This document shows, piece by piece, positions 30,160 to 38,802 of a stretch of DNA of 64,000 nt (position 1 is its first letter; each line of letters begins with the position of its first letter). The notes under the pieces were generated by a model, which did not search any database, was not told the DNA's origin, and saw nothing but the letters and a program-made list of their open reading frames with translations. The position numbers and the translations under genes were made by a program. Source of the stretch: Candidatus Methylospira mobilis (GTDB taxonomy: Bacteria; Pseudomonadota; Gammaproteobacteria; Methylococcales; Methylococcaceae); assembly GCF_009498235.1 (NCBI RefSeq), contig NZ_CP044205.1, positions 1,437,501 through 1,501,500 on the forward strand. Direction: 5' to 3'.

Positions 30160-30772
30160 ACAACTCCAAATCACCGCCATCGTTTGCGTCATAATCGCCT
30201 ACCCATTTATCAGCGCCTACGCGATAAATGAAGGATGGCACCGGCTGATTCTGGCGCTGATTGTGGCGCTGAGCGCCTTTCGCGCGTTTCGTGCCGGGAA
30301 ACCGGCCATGCGCATGCTTTTCGGCGCATCGGCGCTGTTTATCGCCATAGGTGCGGTTGTAGCGGAAACGCTGACCACCCGGCTGATTCCGTCCATCGTT
30401 TATCTTTCGCTGGTCGCGCTGTTCGGGTACACCTTATGGCATCCCCCATCCTTGATCGAGCGCATGGTGCGGCTGCAGTTCCCCGAGTTCAAGCCGGGCA
30501 TAGCCGAGTATCTGCGGCAGCTTACCGTGCTTTGGCTTGTGTTTTTTATCGTGAATGCCATAGTGGGCATCATACTGGCGTTGTTCGCCGATGAAAGGGT
30601 GTGGATGGCGTATACCGGTTTCTGGGTTTATCTGCTGATGGCCTGTCTGGTCATCGGCGAGTACATTTACCGTCCGCATCGTTTTCCAGGGCTGGAGATT
30701 CCCCCGCCGTGGAGCAGCCTCGAAAGCATCGTGCGTGACGGATATAAAATTTTTCAGGATTTGCGTAAATGA
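30149..30772 (+). CDS. COG4648-type membrane protein
   Basis: A protein of about 207 residues with five or six hydrophobic segments, beginning MTIKQLQITAIVCVIIAYPF. Proteins of this type are frequent in aryl-polyene/xanthomonadin clusters next to LolA-like and MMPL genes, as here; the biochemical role is unknown. The ATG at 30149 gives the membrane segment at the N-terminus and is preferred to 30080. The following gene starts at 30769, overlapping the stop (ATGA). Confidence 0.65.
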   Translation: MTIKQLQITAIVCVIIAYPFISAYAINEGWHRLILALIVALSAFRAFRAGKPAMRMLFGASALFIAIGAVVAETLTTRLIPSIVYLSLVALFGYTLWHPPSLIERMVRLQFPEFKPGIAEYLRQLTVLWLVFFIVNAIVGIILALFADERVWMAYTGFWVYLLMACLVIGEYIYRPHRFPGLEIPPPWSSLESIVRDGYKIFQDLRK

Positions 30773-31461
30773 ATAGAGGATTTCTGTGTTGCACGCCGTT
30801 TGTGTTGTTTATCGCGTTGTTGCTGCCTCACAGTAGCAGCGCGGACGTTACGCCTTCGTCTGATGCGGAGCCGCCAAGCGTAGCCTCTAAACCGGGGAAT
30901 GCCGGCAATACCGCGAAGATGCTGGAGCATTTTCGCCAGATGGCGGCAAGCGGCTACCATTACGAAGAAACCCGTGTACTGGAGTTGGTGGAAGCGCCCT
31001 GGCATGGCAGCGGCTACCTGCTTACCGATACGGACGGCACGCTGGTAAAGCTGCAACTGTCGCCGGAGCGCATCATCATGGCGATAACCGCGCAGCGCAT
31101 GTATTACTACGCAGCCGCGCAAGGGCAGCGCTATTCCGCGCCGCTGGATTTTTCCGATCCGATGATAGCGCAGGTCGGCACGTTGCGGGCGGTTTTGCAG
31201 GGACATACGGCGGAGCTTTACGCGGATTATGATATCGCCATAGATCAGCGGGAGACTGAGTGGCTGCTGCGTCTGACCGGAAAATCCTCCTCCAATGCCG
31301 GTCTGCTGCTCGAAGTGTCGGGCGACGATGCAAAACCGCAGCGTAAAATCATGATCCGTCAGCCGGACGGCGAAAAAAGCGAATATAGGATGCTGCCGGC
31401 TTCCGAACGTCAGGTTGGAACCAACGTGGCGCGTCTGCTGGCGGAAGCGGCGGGAGAATAA
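30769..31461 (+). CDS. LolA-like periplasmic lipid/polyene carrier
   Basis: A 230-residue exported protein with a signal peptide (FVLFIALLLPHSSSADV, cleavage near 25). The body resembles LolA-type carriers: FRQMAASGYHYEETRVLEL near the start of the mature part and repeated strands after it. In polyene clusters such a protein is thought to shuttle the lipid product to the outer membrane, working with the MMPL exporter that follows 1 bp later. It is not the housekeeping LolA, which lacks this genomic setting. Confidence 0.68.
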   Translation: MNRGFLCCTPFVLFIALLLPHSSSADVTPSSDAEPPSVASKPGNAGNTAKMLEHFRQMAASGYHYEETRVLELVEAPWHGSGYLLTDTDGTLVKLQLSPERIIMAITAQRMYYYAAAQGQRYSAPLDFSDPMIAQVGTLRAVLQGHTAELYADYDIAIDQRETEWLLRLTGKSSSNAGLLLEVSGDDAKPQRKIMIRQPDGEKSEYRMLPASERQVGTNVARLLAEAAGE

Positions 31462-31462
31462 G

Positions 31463-33808
31463 GTGTCCTACGTTTGGCGCAGACGCTGTTTTTTATTGCT
31501 GCTGCCGTTGTTTCTGATGGCCGCTTTTCTGTTTACGCGTGTAGAAACCGACCTGAACGCTTTTTTCACGGCCACCAGCGGCAAGGATGCCGCTTTGCTC
31601 GCCAGTTTTTTACAATCGGGAGAATTATCGCGCCGTTACCTGATTACGGTGGAAGAACGGCCCGAAGCAGCAGCCGGAAATACCGGGACTCCCGCGCAGT
31701 CCGGAGCAGAAACATTCGCGCACGCTTATGCGCAGGCGTTGGCCGCGTTGCCGGAAGTGGAGCGGGCATGGCCCGCCAATCGTCCGCCGCGCGAATGGAT
31801 CGCCGCGGTACAGGCTTATGCGCCGTATTATGCGCGAATTTACAGCCTGCAGCCGGAAGCGGAGCAGGAGTTGTTCGATCCCGCGCGTCTGCAGGCAAGA
31901 GCCGACGGCTTGAAGCAGGCGCTGTTGTCGCCGCAAGGCGGGTTCATCAGGCAGGTCGCTAAACAAGACCCGCTTTTGCTGTCCTTGCAGGGCTTTAGAC
32001 AGTTACAGGACCGGCTGAATACGCCGGCGGAAAACAACGCGAAAGTGTCCGGGCTGATCCTGCAATCGCGCGCGCCGGCGCTGGACACCGCTGCGCAAGC
32101 GCAGCTGCAGACGCTGATCCGTCAACGCTTCGATGAGCTTAACGCAACGATGAACCATGCTTATCGCCTGGACATGACCGGCGTTCCCGTATTCAGCGTG
32201 ATCGCGCACGATCAGATCAATCAGGATGTGATGTCGGTTTCCACGGTGTCCACCGTCGGCGTGGTCCTGCTTTTCCTGCTGCTGTTCCGCTCCCTGTCCG
32301 CTTTGCAAAGCGTGATGCTGATCGTGCTTGCGTCTTACGGCGTCGGCGCGGTGGCGACTACGCTGGTTTTCGGCGTTACGCACAGCCTGACTCTGGCCCT
32401 GGGTTCCAGCCTGACCGGCGTCTGCGTCGATTACCCGATGCATGTGCTCGCCCATGCGTCGCAGCGCCGCGGCGAAAATCCGGGCCTGGCGGTACGGCTG
32501 GTCTGGCCCAGCCTGTTTATCGGCGCCCTGACCACCGTTGTCGGCTATTGCGCCCTCGGACTGAGCGGGTTCCCCGGGTTCAGGCAGATCGCCGTTTTCG
32601 CCAGCGCCAATATTCTGGCGACGCTGGCGCTGACGCGCTGGGTGTTGCCGGCCTTGCTGACCCGCGCCGCCCTGCATCCGCCGCACATCGCGGGACTCGA
32701 CGCCTGGCTCGGGTTTTGCCGCCGCTATCGCCGTGCGTTGCTGGCGTTGTTAATGACCGGTTTATTCGCGTCGCTTGCGCTGCTGCCCCAGGTGCGCTGG
32801 CTGGATAATCTGGAAAATATGATGATGGATATGAGCGCGCTGAAGCAGCGCGATCAGGACATCCGCAGCCACTTTACCGGCATCGAGCCGGGCCGTTTCG
32901 TGGTCGCGCAGGGCAAGGATCTGGAAACTGCCCTGCAGCAGTCCGAAGCCGCCGAGCTGCGGCTGCGCAAACTAAAAGAAAGCGGAGCGCTCGGCGAATT
33001 CTACGGCCTTTATCCATGGCTGGTTTCGGCGCATCTGCAGCAAGACAATATCGATCGCTACAACCGGGCGGTCGACAGCGAATTCATTGCCGCGTGGCGG
33101 GCGGCCCTGCTCCATGCCGGGCTGTCCGCGGACAAGCTGGCGCCAAGCGCGCAGCCGGCAGCGGCGCTGCGCCCGGATTTCGCTTTGTCTCCGGAGGTAA
33201 GGCAGATACTTTCCGGCCAGATCATCGAACAGCCCGAAAGCGTCGCATTGGTCATTTGGCTGGGCGACCACGATACCGCCGTTGTAAGCAAGGCGCTGGA
33301 GGGTTTGCCGGGCGTGCGATATTTCAGCCATCACGATCTGTTGAACGATCTGGCCAGGGATTACCGGGACCATTCCCTGGTTATGCTGGGTTGGGGACTG
33401 CTGCTGATTTATCTGCTGCTGTGGCTGCGCTACCGGCAACTGAAAAAAGCCTGGTTCAGTATGCTGCCGGCGACGCTTGCGGCGCTGTTTATCTTTGCCG
33501 CCTGGGCGGCGCTGGGCCAGGAAGTCAGTTTTTTGCATGTGATGTGTCTGCTGCTGGCGGTATCGATTTGCGAGGACTATGGCATTTTCTTCCTCGACAA
33601 CGGCGGAAAGGATATTAACGCCACCTATCAGGCCATCGGCGCGTCGATGCTGACGACCGCCGTTTCCTTCGCCGCGCTGGGGTTGGCGGAAAACGCCACC
33701 TTGCGCATCGTATCGGTGGCGGTTACCTTCGGCATCGTGTTGGGATTTTTGCTGTGTCCGCTGTTGATCGGAGCGGATGCCGAGACATCAACGTCTAAAT
33801 CCGAGTAG
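31463..33808 (+). CDS. MMPL/RND-type exporter
   Basis: About 781 residues with two RND-like halves. Each half has one leading membrane helix, a large periplasmic loop and a bundle of five helices: VVLLFLLLFRSLSALQSVML onward, and SLVMLGWGLLLIYLLLWL onward. The family exports lipids and polyene conjugates. The GTG at 31463, two bases after the LolA-like stop and with GGGAG upstream, is preferred to the ATG at 31415 inside that gene. No polyene synthase genes are nearby, so the substrate is uncertain. Confidence 0.75.
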   Translation: MSYVWRRRCFLLLLPLFLMAAFLFTRVETDLNAFFTATSGKDAALLASFLQSGELSRRYLITVEERPEAAAGNTGTPAQSGAETFAHAYAQALAALPEVERAWPANRPPREWIAAVQAYAPYYARIYSLQPEAEQELFDPARLQARADGLKQALLSPQGGFIRQVAKQDPLLLSLQGFRQLQDRLNTPAENNAKVSGLILQSRAPALDTAAQAQLQTLIRQRFDELNATMNHAYRLDMTGVPVFSVIAHDQINQDVMSVSTVSTVGVVLLFLLLFRSLSALQSVMLIVLASYGVGAVATTLVFGVTHSLTLALGSSLTGVCVDYPMHVLAHASQRRGENPGLAVRLVWPSLFIGALTTVVGYCALGLSGFPGFRQIAVFASANILATLALTRWVLPALLTRAALHPPHIAGLDAWLGFCRRYRRALLALLMTGLFASLALLPQVRWLDNLENMMMDMSALKQRDQDIRSHFTGIEPGRFVVAQGKDLETALQQSEAAELRLRKLKESGALGEFYGLYPWLVSAHLQQDNIDRYNRAVDSEFIAAWRAALLHAGLSADKLAPSAQPAAALRPDFALSPEVRQILSGQIIEQPESVALVIWLGDHDTAVVSKALEGLPGVRYFSHHDLLNDLARDYRDHSLVMLGWGLLLIYLLLWLRYRQLKKAWFSMLPATLAALFIFAAWAALGQEVSFLHVMCLLLAVSICEDYGIFFLDNGGKDINATYQAIGASMLTTAVSFAALGLAENATLRIVSVAVTFGIVLGFLLCPLLIGADAETSTSKSE

Positions 33809-33835
33809 TTACCGTTGAACTTTTGATAACTACTC
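33803..33835. other. Hairpin over the end of the MMPL gene
   Basis: A perfect 9-bp stem, GAGTAGTTA with TAACTACTC, loop of 15 bases, overlapping the MMPL stop codon. No T run follows, so it is either a weak terminator or an RNA-stabilising stem. The next 130 bases before the end of purD hold nothing I recognise. Confidence 0.5.
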
Positions 33836-33972
33836 AGTGTAAATCGATGAAGATGGAGCGAGGTGAGTCTGTCTTCGCTTGGATGGCTGCGATAGTCGGA
33901 CTTCCGGGATTTGCAGCGTGCTTTGAAACGATCGACAGTTTACTCGTATCAATGTAAAGCGATGTAGCCGGC

Positions 33973-35280
33973 TCAGGAGTCTTCGACACCCACCGCAACT
34001 TGCTCGCGCGCAATGGCGCGATAGCCGATATCGTGACGGTAGTAAGCGCCTTCCCAATGTATCTTCGAGGCGAGATTGTAGGCGCTACGCTGCGCTTCCC
34101 GGACGCTGTCGCCAAGTGCGCAGACGCACAGCACGCGTCCGCCCGAGCTGACGATATGGCCGTCATGGCGTTTCGTACCGGCATGGAATACGCGTGCGTC
34201 GGGGCCGGTGTCTTCTTCCAGGCCATGAATGATATCGCCGCTGCGATAACCGTCCGGGTAGCCTTTGGCCGCCATGACTACGCCCAGGGCCTTGCGTTCA
34301 TCCCATTCGATGGTATGAGCGGCCAGATTACCGGAAGTCGCCGCCATGCACAGGTTGACCAGATCGCTACGCAGACGCATCAAAATAGGCTGGGTTTCGG
34401 GATCGCCGAAGCGGCAGTTGAATTCCAGAACTTTCGGCGCGCCATCCGGCGTTATCATCAGTCCGGCATATAGAAAACCGGTGTAAGGCGTACCGTCCTT
34501 GATCATGCCCCGTAACGTTGGCTCGATAACCAGCTGCATGATGCGAGCATGCAATTCCGGCGTGATAACCGGAGCGGGCGAATAGGCGCCCATGCCGCCG
34601 GTATTCGGCCCCAGGTCGCCGTCATCCCTGGCCTTGTGGTCTTGCGATGTCGCCATCGGCAGCGCATAAGCGCCGTCAGCCATGACGATAAAGCTGGCTT
34701 CTTCGCCTTCGAGAAACTCCTCGACGACGATACGGCAGCCGGCATTGCCGAACGCATTGCCGCTCAACATGACTTCGGCCGCGGCCAACGCTTCTTCATG
34801 GCTATGGGCGATGACTACGCCCTTGCCGGCAGCAAGTCCGTCCGCTTTGACAACCAGCGGCAGCGCGTGTTCCTGAATATAGGCCTTGGCGTCGTCGATA
34901 CGCGTAAAAGTTTGAAATGCCGCTGTGGGTATGCCATGACGTTGCAGAAAGCGCTTGCAGTAATCCTTCGAACCTTCCAGTTGCGCGGCGGCCCTGGTCG
35001 GGCCAAAGCAAGCCAGGCCGGCGGCGCTGAATTCGTCGACGATACCGGCTACCAATGGCACTTCCGGCCCGACGATGGTAAGGGATATGCCGTGCTCTTG
35101 TGCAAAATAGCGTAATGCAATTATATCGTCAGCGGGAATGGCGACATTTTCAACACCTTTCTCGACACCGGTGCCGGCATTGCCAGGCGCAACAAAAACC
35201 CGGCTGACAAGAGGGCTTTGAGCCGCTTTCCATGCCAGGGCATGTTCACGACCGCCACTACCTACAATCAAAACATTCAT
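33973..35280 (-). CDS. purD: Phosphoribosylamine-glycine ligase
   Basis: A 435-residue ATP-grasp enzyme of purine synthesis that joins glycine to phosphoribosylamine. It begins MNVLIVGSGGREHALAWKAA and carries LVVKADGLAAGKGVVIA, GEEASFIVMADG and LEFNCRFGDPETQPIL, the GARS signatures including the GDPETQ metal site. The length is normal. It stands alone on the minus strand; purH is not next to it in the window. Confidence 0.96.
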   Translation of the reverse strand: MNVLIVGSGGREHALAWKAAQSPLVSRVFVAPGNAGTGVEKGVENVAIPADDIIALRYFAQEHGISLTIVGPEVPLVAGIVDEFSAAGLACFGPTRAAAQLEGSKDYCKRFLQRHGIPTAAFQTFTRIDDAKAYIQEHALPLVVKADGLAAGKGVVIAHSHEEALAAAEVMLSGNAFGNAGCRIVVEEFLEGEEASFIVMADGAYALPMATSQDHKARDDGDLGPNTGGMGAYSPAPVITPELHARIMQLVIEPTLRGMIKDGTPYTGFLYAGLMITPDGAPKVLEFNCRFGDPETQPILMRLRSDLVNLCMAATSGNLAAHTIEWDERKALGVVMAAKGYPDGYRSGDIIHGLEEDTGPDARVFHAGTKRHDGHIVSSGGRVLCVCALGDSVREAQRSAYNLASKIHWEGAYYRHDIGYRAIAREQVAVGVEDS

Positions 35281-35419
35281 ACAGAGCCTTAATAGTGAAG
35301 AGGTAATCGGAGTTATACTTTTATCCTGAATATTATAGCTAGATTTTCAGGCCTTCATCGCGCTTAGTCTGCAGGATCGGTTAAAATCCAACCATGCAGC
35401 GTTTATCAGGTCATCATCC

Positions 35420-35953
35420 ATGAAATATTGTAGCGAATGCGGCGTATCCGTCCGCAGGGAAATCCCAGCCGGCGACGATCGTTTAAGGCATGTGTGTAAT
35501 GGTTGCGGACGCATTCACTACCATAACCCACGCATTATTGCCGGTTGCGTGCCGGTTTGGGAGGAAAAGGTGCTGTTGTGCCGCCGAGCCATAGAGCCGC
35601 GTCATGGCTATTGGACCTTGCCGGCCGGGTTCATGGAAATGGGCGAAACGCTGGCCGAGGCCGCACGCCGCGAAGCGATGGAAGAAGCAGGCATCGACGT
35701 CGAACTGCACGGCGTGCAAAGCATATTCAGCCTGCCGCAATTCTCGCAGGTGTTTACCTTCCATTATGCCTGCATGAAGGATGAAACCCATGCGCCCGGC
35801 ATAGAAAGTCTGGAGACGCGGCTGTTCGAGGAAACGGAGATTCCCTGGGATGATATATCCTTTACCAGCGTGCGCCGTTCGTTGGAACTGTATTTCAGCG
35901 ACAGGAAACTATCTCTGAGGCCGCTGCACGAAGAAACGCTCAGCAAAGGATAA
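35420..35953 (+). CDS. Nudix hydrolase with zinc ribbon
   Basis: A 177-residue nucleotide-diphosphate hydrolase. The N-terminal zinc ribbon has two pairs, CSEC at 5-8 and CNGC near 30. The Nudix box is complete: G-x5-E-x7-REAMEEAG in FMEMGETLAEAARREAMEEA (near 70-93). The architecture is like NudC (NADH pyrophosphatase) but shorter, so an NAD- or ADP-ribose-type substrate is likely and unproven. Confidence 0.85.
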   Translation: MKYCSECGVSVRREIPAGDDRLRHVCNGCGRIHYHNPRIIAGCVPVWEEKVLLCRRAIEPRHGYWTLPAGFMEMGETLAEAARREAMEEAGIDVELHGVQSIFSLPQFSQVFTFHYACMKDETHAPGIESLETRLFEETEIPWDDISFTSVRRSLELYFSDRKLSLRPLHEETLSKG

Positions 35954-35961
35954 CAGCGGCT

Positions 35962-36219
35962 TTATCTGCCCCGCGTAATTTCTTCCAGCGCGTCGAGGAT
36001 TTTCATCGCTTCGAAACTATCGCTACCGCAGGTTTCCGTATTGGGCTGGAATGAGCCGCATACCCTGGGTCGTCCGGACTGCCCAAAAATCAGGCATAGA
36101 TTATCCTGACCCAGTTGCACGCAACGCGTGCCGGCCGGCTTTCCCTCCGGCATGCCGGGTATGGCGCTGCTGATGGACGGCGCCACACAGCACGCGCCGC
36201 AGCCGGCCCGGCAATTCAT
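35962..36219 (-). CDS. YkgJ-family cysteine cluster protein
   Basis: An 85-residue protein with seven or more cysteines, including CRAGCGACC at residues 3-11, and CVQL, CLIF, CGSF and TCGSD further on. The pattern matches YkgJ-like Zn/Fe-binding proteins of unknown role. Its start overlaps the HIT gene stop by 4 bp, the last gene of a PPTase-queA-HIT-ykgJ minus-strand operon. Confidence 0.8.
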   Translation of the reverse strand: MNCRAGCGACCVAPSISSAIPGMPEGKPAGTRCVQLGQDNLCLIFGQSGRPRVCGSFQPNTETCGSDSFEAMKILDALEEITRGR

Positions 36220-36653
36220 TGTTTCTCAAAGCTTATAAACGACGGAGGCAATGCGGCTGTGAGCGCGTCGGCGACTTGCATGCGGGCATCGTCTGTATAG
36301 GGCAACGGCTGGAATTTCCCCCAGACGGGAGCAGGCCAGGCGGCATCGTGCCGATAGCGCGCTATATGGTGCAGGTGCAGTTGCGGGACGACATTGCCTA
36401 TCGCGGCGATATTCAATTTATCGGCTTTGAAAACCCGCTCCAGCGCGCGCGCCAGCACCGACGATTCCTGAATCAGCCGGCGCTGGTCGTCATCGGCAAG
36501 CTGATGTATCTCGGTCAGTTCCGGGCGTTGCGGCACCAGGATGAACCACGGATAGCGGCTTTCGTTCATCAGCAGCAAACGGCACAACGGAAATTGCCCG
36601 AGTTCGAAACAGTCTGCCGCCAGTTGCGGGTGCAATTCAAACGCATTATTCAT
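36216..36653 (-). CDS. HIT-domain nucleotide hydrolase
   Basis: A 145-residue histidine-triad protein; the family cleaves or transfers nucleoside monophosphates. The motif is QLHLHHIARYRHD near 95-107, following NIAAIGNVVP, with two aligned histidines and a third shifted by one position compared with HxHxH. The AWPAPVWG segment after it is typical of this subgroup. It overlaps queA and the YkgJ gene by 4 bp each. Confidence 0.85.
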   Translation of the reverse strand: MNNAFELHPQLAADCFELGQFPLCRLLLMNESRYPWFILVPQRPELTEIHQLADDDQRRLIQESSVLARALERVFKADKLNIAAIGNVVPQLHLHHIARYRHDAAWPAPVWGKFQPLPYTDDARMQVADALTAALPPSFISFEKQ

Positions 36654-37687
36654 GGTGCGGTTTTCCGGGTAACGAACATGGCGTCGCCATAACTGAAAAA
36701 GCGGTAGCGCTGTTCCACCGCGTGGCGATAACAGCGCATGACATGCTCGTAACCGGCAAAAGCGCAGACCAGCGTGAGCAGCGTGGATTCCGGCAGATGG
36801 AAGTTGGTGAGCAGCGCGTCAACGCAGTTGAATTCGAAGCCGGGGCGGATAAACAGGTCGGTATCGCCGCTGAAAGCCTGCAGTTCGCCGCCGCGCGCGG
36901 CTGTTTCCAGCACGCGCAACGAGGTGGTCCCGACCGCAATTACCCGTCCGCCGCGGGCCATGGCTTCCTGTATGGCGCTGACGGCTTCCGCCGTGATTTC
37001 GCAGTATTCGCTGTGCATGACATGCTCGTCCAGGTTTTCCACCTTGAGCGGACGAAAAGTGCCGCTACCGACATGCAGCGTTACCTTGACCAGCCGGATT
37101 CCGGCTGCGGCAATATGCTCCAGCATGGCGTCGTCGAAATGCAGACCCGCTGTCGGCGCGGCTACCGCGCCGGGTTGAGCGGCGTAAACGGTTTGATAGC
37201 GCTGTGCGTGATCGGTACCGCTGTTGTCGGGCGCTATGTATGGCGGCAGCGGAATCTGCCCGATTTTTTGCAGAATATCCAGTATCGGCGTTTCGGTGTG
37301 GAAATCGAGAATAAATAAATCGTTGTCGCGTCCGACAACCTCGCATTCGATGCCTGCATCGAAAATCAGCCGGGTTCCGCTACGCGGCGTTTTGCTGGCG
37401 CGCACCTGCGCCGAAACCCGGAAAGGCGTCAGTATGCGCTCCACCAGCATTTCGATCCTGCCGCCGCTGGCCTTGCGTCCGTAAAGGCGCGCGGGAATGA
37501 CGCGCGTGTCGTTGACGACCAGTACATCGGTTGCTTTCAGCAACGTGAGAATATCCTGAAACATCAGATCCCGGTAGCCGCCGCAGAGGCCGTCCAGATA
37601 CAGCAGGCGCGACGAACCGCGCCGCTCAGCCGGCGCTTGCGCGATTAACGAAACATCCAGTGGGTAATAGAAATCACTTTTTTTCAT
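36650..37687 (-). CDS. queA: SAM:tRNA ribosyltransferase-isomerase
   Basis: A 345-residue enzyme that transfers and isomerises the ribosyl part of S-adenosylmethionine to form epoxyqueuosine in tRNA. It begins MKKSDFYYPLDVSLIAQAPA, then has DVLVVNDTRVIPARLYG, AAPTAGLHFDD and VGSGTFRPLKVENL, all diagnostic. Length matches E. coli (356). It is embedded in a minus-strand operon with 4-bp overlaps on both sides; tgt is not adjacent. Confidence 0.96.
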   Translation of the reverse strand: MKKSDFYYPLDVSLIAQAPAERRGSSRLLYLDGLCGGYRDLMFQDILTLLKATDVLVVNDTRVIPARLYGRKASGGRIEMLVERILTPFRVSAQVRASKTPRSGTRLIFDAGIECEVVGRDNDLFILDFHTETPILDILQKIGQIPLPPYIAPDNSGTDHAQRYQTVYAAQPGAVAAPTAGLHFDDAMLEHIAAAGIRLVKVTLHVGSGTFRPLKVENLDEHVMHSEYCEITAEAVSAIQEAMARGGRVIAVGTTSLRVLETAARGGELQAFSGDTDLFIRPGFEFNCVDALLTNFHLPESTLLTLVCAFAGYEHVMRCYRHAVEQRYRFFSYGDAMFVTRKTAP

Positions 37688-38412
37688 TGCGCGCGCAGTT
37701 TTCCCGTCAGGTGGCGAATTTTAAGGTTAACAGGCGTTTCCGGCGAGCGGCGCAGCGCCAGGGAAACGGTGTGATGCGGGTCGATATTGTAGTTTCGCAA
37801 CGCCCACTCTTCCGGCGATCCCCAGTCCGGGCCATCGAAGGCGACAGAGACGTTATCCATGTCGCAGTGAAAAGATTTCAAGTCCATTTGCAGGCCGAGC
37901 CCGGTTGTTTTGGTTATCGCCTCCTTGAGCGTCCACAGCCGTATAAATTCATGGCGAAGCCGTTCTTCCGGCAATCCGCGCAGCCAGCAAGCTTCTCGTA
38001 AGGAAAGAAACCGCTCGGCAATAGCCAGCGGCTGCAGCCGGCGCAGCAGCGATTCCGCATCGACGCCGATTTCCACGCCCGGTTGTGACTTGCCGACGGT
38101 TAATGCGCAGACCGCCATGCCGTGGGTATGGCTGATGCTGAAACGGGGCGGATGGTCTATTCCCAATTCCGGGTCAACTTCGGGGCGTCCGGATGAGTTA
38201 TTGCGGAAACGCCAGGATAACGGCGGCAGGCCGTGAAATTCGGCCAGTAACAGGCGCAGCAGGGCGTGAGCCGCAGCGTAGGACCAGCCATCCCTGGAAA
38301 AAGCAAAGCGGGCTGTGCGTTGCCGCTCTGCTACGTCAAGCAGGTCAGGATCAATCTGATCGAATGGATTTTTCGCAGCGTCCGCCGCCAGTGTGCAGAG
38401 TATGATGTTCAA
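37684..38412 (-). CDS. 4'-phosphopantetheinyl transferase (Sfp type)
   Basis: A 242-residue enzyme that loads phosphopantetheine on carrier proteins. The Sfp-type motifs are FSISHTHG, VEIGVDAES and WTLKEAITKTTGLG, the last two holding the Mg-binding Asp and Glu. The ORF is normal in length. It could serve fatty-acid, polyketide or polyene carrier proteins; the polyene-like transport genes at 30-34 kb make a link possible but not shown. It opens the operon with queA. Confidence 0.88.
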   Translation of the reverse strand: MNIILCTLAADAAKNPFDQIDPDLLDVAERQRTARFAFSRDGWSYAAAHALLRLLLAEFHGLPPLSWRFRNNSSGRPEVDPELGIDHPPRFSISHTHGMAVCALTVGKSQPGVEIGVDAESLLRRLQPLAIAERFLSLREACWLRGLPEERLRHEFIRLWTLKEAITKTTGLGLQMDLKSFHCDMDNVSVAFDGPDWGSPEEWALRNYNIDPHHTVSLALRRSPETPVNLKIRHLTGKLRAQ

Positions 38413-38536
38413 CGAGTAAATATTGAATAATAACAGATAGAGTGAAATCTGAGTTTATAAAATTGCTGTTTTTTTGTTTATTCTATGTCGATAGAGTAGA
38501 ATTGCAAATGAAGCTTTGATATACTGGAATGATGAT

Positions 38537-38623
38537 GCCGGGGTGGCGAAACTGGTAGACGCGCCAGACTCAAAATCTGGTAGTGGTGACACTGTGTCGG
38601 TTCGATTCCGACCCTCGGTACCA
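38537..38623 (+). tRNA. tRNA-Leu (CAA)
   Basis: An 87-base tRNA with a long variable arm, a closed acceptor stem (GCCGGGG with CCTCGGT, including two G-T pairs) and CCA encoded at its end. The anticodon loop CTCAAAA gives anticodon CAA. The T-arm reads GTCGGTTCGATTCCGAC. The gene is the integration target of the downstream element, which supplies its 3' end from base 38601 onward. Confidence 0.93.
38601..38617. repeat. attL core (17 bp)
   Basis: TTCGATTCCGACCCTCG, in the T-loop and acceptor part of the tRNA, is repeated exactly at 62435-62451. The flanks differ on both sides, so 17 bp is the full core. The tRNA gene at this end is complete. Confidence 0.9.
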
Positions 38624-38656
38624 ATTGATTGTTTCATGCCGTCTCATCGAGACGCA

Positions 38657-38692
38657 AAACCCGCAAGCTATAAGGCTTCGCGGGTTTTTTAT
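38657..38692 (+). terminator. Terminator of the tRNA-Leu gene (element copy)
   Basis: CCCGCAAGC pairs with GCTTCGCGGG (one bulge), followed by six T. A closely related terminator lies just beyond attR, so the element brought its own version of the sequence downstream of the tRNA. Confidence 0.75.
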
Positions 38693-38723
38693 TGTCTCAT
38701 CCCGTCTCATGCGGTAGCATCCA

Positions 38724-38795
38724 ATACCGTATACAAACACGGTATAAATTACGGTGTTGGCGCATACCGTAAAAAACGATACCGTAAATCACGGT
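38724..38795. repeat. Left-end repeats, possible integrase arm sites
   Basis: Five or six copies of a short motif, ATACCGTA or its inverse ACGGTAT, at 38724, 38739, 38764, 38779 and 38791, just before the integrase gene. The same motif occurs twice near the right end (62362-62381). This is how arm-type binding sites of P4-like integrases are arranged, and the sites also overlap the likely int promoter. Confidence 0.6.
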
Positions 38796-38802
38796 AAATG
38801 CC

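Noticed and set aside
32003-32686. A 227-codon minus-strand frame opposite the MMPL gene
   Set aside because: Gln/Arg-rich shadow of a hydrophobic gene, a known artefact of GC-rich membrane protein genes.
33836-33972. Possible transposase remnant beyond the end of the MMPL gene
   Set aside because: The minus-strand frame looked vaguely protein-like, but no motif or terminal repeat supports a mobile element.
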